From contig WNKP01000012.1 of NCBI GenBank assembly GCA_009797885.1, forward strand, positions 62,001 to 126,000: a stretch of 64,000 nucleotides of DNA, written 5' to 3'. Shown here piece after piece: positions 63,225 through 64,000 of the stretch. A model generated the notes under the pieces. That model was not told where the DNA came from, ran no database searches, and saw only the letters and a list, made by a program, of their open reading frames with translations. This DNA comes from Flavobacteriaceae bacterium GF1 (lineage in GTDB: Bacteria > Bacteroidota > Bacteroidia > Flavobacteriales > Flavobacteriaceae). Numbering within the stretch: position 1 is the first letter of the stretch; every line of letters begins with the position of its first letter. Made by a program: the position numbers and the translations under genes.

Positions 63225-63300
63225 AAGCTATACCAATTTCAACTAAAATTTCTATAACTATTCCTGATAGATTTGTAGCTTTACGAATCAATCCAAAGGT

Positions 63301-64000
63301 ATGACCATTACCCAATTGCAATATGTGCTTGCCGTTGCCGAGTACCAGAATTTCACTCTAGCTGCCGAAAAAAGTTTTGTGACCCAACCCACACTCTCCA
63401 TGCAGGTCCAGAAACTGGAAGACGAGCTGGACATCCTGATTTTTGATCGAAGTAAAAAGCCCATTGCCATTACGGAAATCGGCAAAAAAATTGTAGCCCA
63501 GGCAAAAAATATAGTGGCTGAGGCGGAACGTATGAAAGACGTGGTAGATCAGGACAAAGGATTTGTGGGCGGCGACTTTACCCTGGGCATCATCCCTACG
63601 GTAATGCCCACCTTACTTCCTATGTTCTTGTCGACTTTCATTAAAAAATTTCCGAAGGTCAATCTCATCATTAAAGAGCAGGCCACGGACACCTTGATTC
63701 GGAATCTGGAGGACAATCATTTGGATGCTGCCATAGCTGCCACCCCACTTGGTGTGGACTTTTTAATTGAGCGCCCCTTGTATTATGAACCTTTTGTAGG
63801 GTATGTCCCCCATACCCACAGGTTGGCCAAACTAAAGGAAATCTCTACGTCGGACCTTGATATTTCCGATATTCTACTGCTTCAGGATGGGCATTGTTTT
63901 AGGGATGGGGTAATCAACCTTTGCGGATCTTCAAGGAGTCCCCATAATGAACGTTTCCAAATACAAAGCGGAAGCTTTGAAACCTTGGTCAACCTTTCAA
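63301..64000 (+). CDS. oxyR: OxyR-type LysR regulator, 3' part cut by window edge
   Basis: About 233 residues are visible from MTITQLQYVLAVAEYQNFTL; the frame is open to the window end. N-terminal winged helix (AAEKSFVTQPTLSMQVQKLE) is typical LysR. The redox centre is complete: Cys199 in LLQDGHCFRD and Cys208 in INLCGSS, nine residues apart and at the same numbers as in E. coli OxyR. It should sense H2O2 by disulphide formation and activate peroxide defence genes. Two TAnnTTTG-like boxes (63268-63275 TAGATTTG, 63276-63283 TAGCTTTA) sit just upstream. Confidence 0.9.
   Translation, partial: MTITQLQYVLAVAEYQNFTLAAEKSFVTQPTLSMQVQKLEDELDILIFDRSKKPIAITEIGKKIVAQAKNIVAEAERMKDVVDQDKGFVGGDFTLGIIPTVMPTLLPMFLSTFIKKFPKVNLIIKEQATDTLIRNLEDNHLDAAIAATPLGVDFLIERPLYYEPFVGYVPHTHRLAKLKEISTSDLDISDILLLQDGHCFRDGVINLCGSSRSPHNERFQIQSGSFETLVNLS

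Overview
The window reads as chromosomal DNA of a member of the Bacteroidota, most likely a marine Flavobacteriaceae of the Muricauda/Maribacter/Zobellia kind. The reasons are the gene families (DPP III-like M49 peptidase, Tricorn-like S41 protease, VPS10/sortilin-type BNR protein, CarboxypepD_reg TonB receptor, DUF6090, DUF2490, 2TM proteins, LETM1-related protein), the absence of clear Shine-Dalgarno sequences, and TTG/TAnnTTTG-like promoters in place of sigma70 boxes. These are inferences from recognised families; no search was run. About sixty genes are densely packed. I see no rRNA, tRNA, CRISPR array, insertion sequence or prophage.

Layout. 1-1.3 kb: 5' part of a DPP III-like lipoprotein. 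1.4-7 kb: PLP decarboxylase, then a divergent trehalose pair (GH15 hydrolase and a fused trehalose-6-phosphate synthase/phosphatase). 7-17.4 kb: a long co-directional plus-strand run of secreted peptidases (M28, M1, M20) and small-molecule enzymes (arginase-fold, nitrilase, GNAT, zinc ADH, YdeI-like). 17.3-22.4 kb: Tricorn-like protease, MFS carrier and a DUF1272 zinc protein on the minus strand. 22.4-27.7 kb: NTF2-like lipoprotein, a degenerate tandem-repeat block, then a four-gene minus-strand operon (GntP permease, RidA, D-serine dehydratase-like enzyme, M19 dipeptidase) that reads as a D-amino-acid import and breakdown unit. 27.8-36.2 kb: methyltransferase, sortilin-like protein with about 11 Asp boxes, DUF2490 protein, a hydrolase-OsmC fusion, and an exported Mn-type superoxide dismutase. 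36.2-40.2 kb: an ABC permease/ATPase pair divergent from an SGNH esterase, as in the E. coli ybbA-ybbP/tesA locus. 40.2-44 kb: isochorismatase-like hydrolase, OmpW-like porin, DUF547 lipoprotein, LETM1-related protein.

44-54.3 kb is the most unusual part. A LytTR response regulator is preceded by six tandem 2TM-domain genes. About 2 kb further on, the cognate-type LytS histidine kinase carries a seventh 2TM domain fused to its C-terminus. A TPR-like secreted protein lies just upstream of the kinase and a TonB-dependent receptor lies beyond. Two AT-rich, paralogous tail-fibre-like secreted proteins sit on the opposite strand between the two halves. Upstream of the 2TM operon, the TPR-kinase operon and the TonB receptor I find the same two-part element, two half-sites exactly 21 bp apart (ACARYCCATCCC, then ACARTTSGGT), which is the geometry of LytTR-domain operators. 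This suggests a small self-contained regulon.

54.5-64 kb: a secreted protein of unknown function, class C serine hydrolase followed by an N-acyl-D-amino-acid deacylase-like amidohydrolase (a second D-amino-acid/peptide locus), S9 peptidase, DUF6090, PaiB-like FMN protein, small membrane protein, DUF2141 protein, a strong terminator, and the 5' part of an OxyR-type regulator with both redox cysteines at positions 199 and 208.
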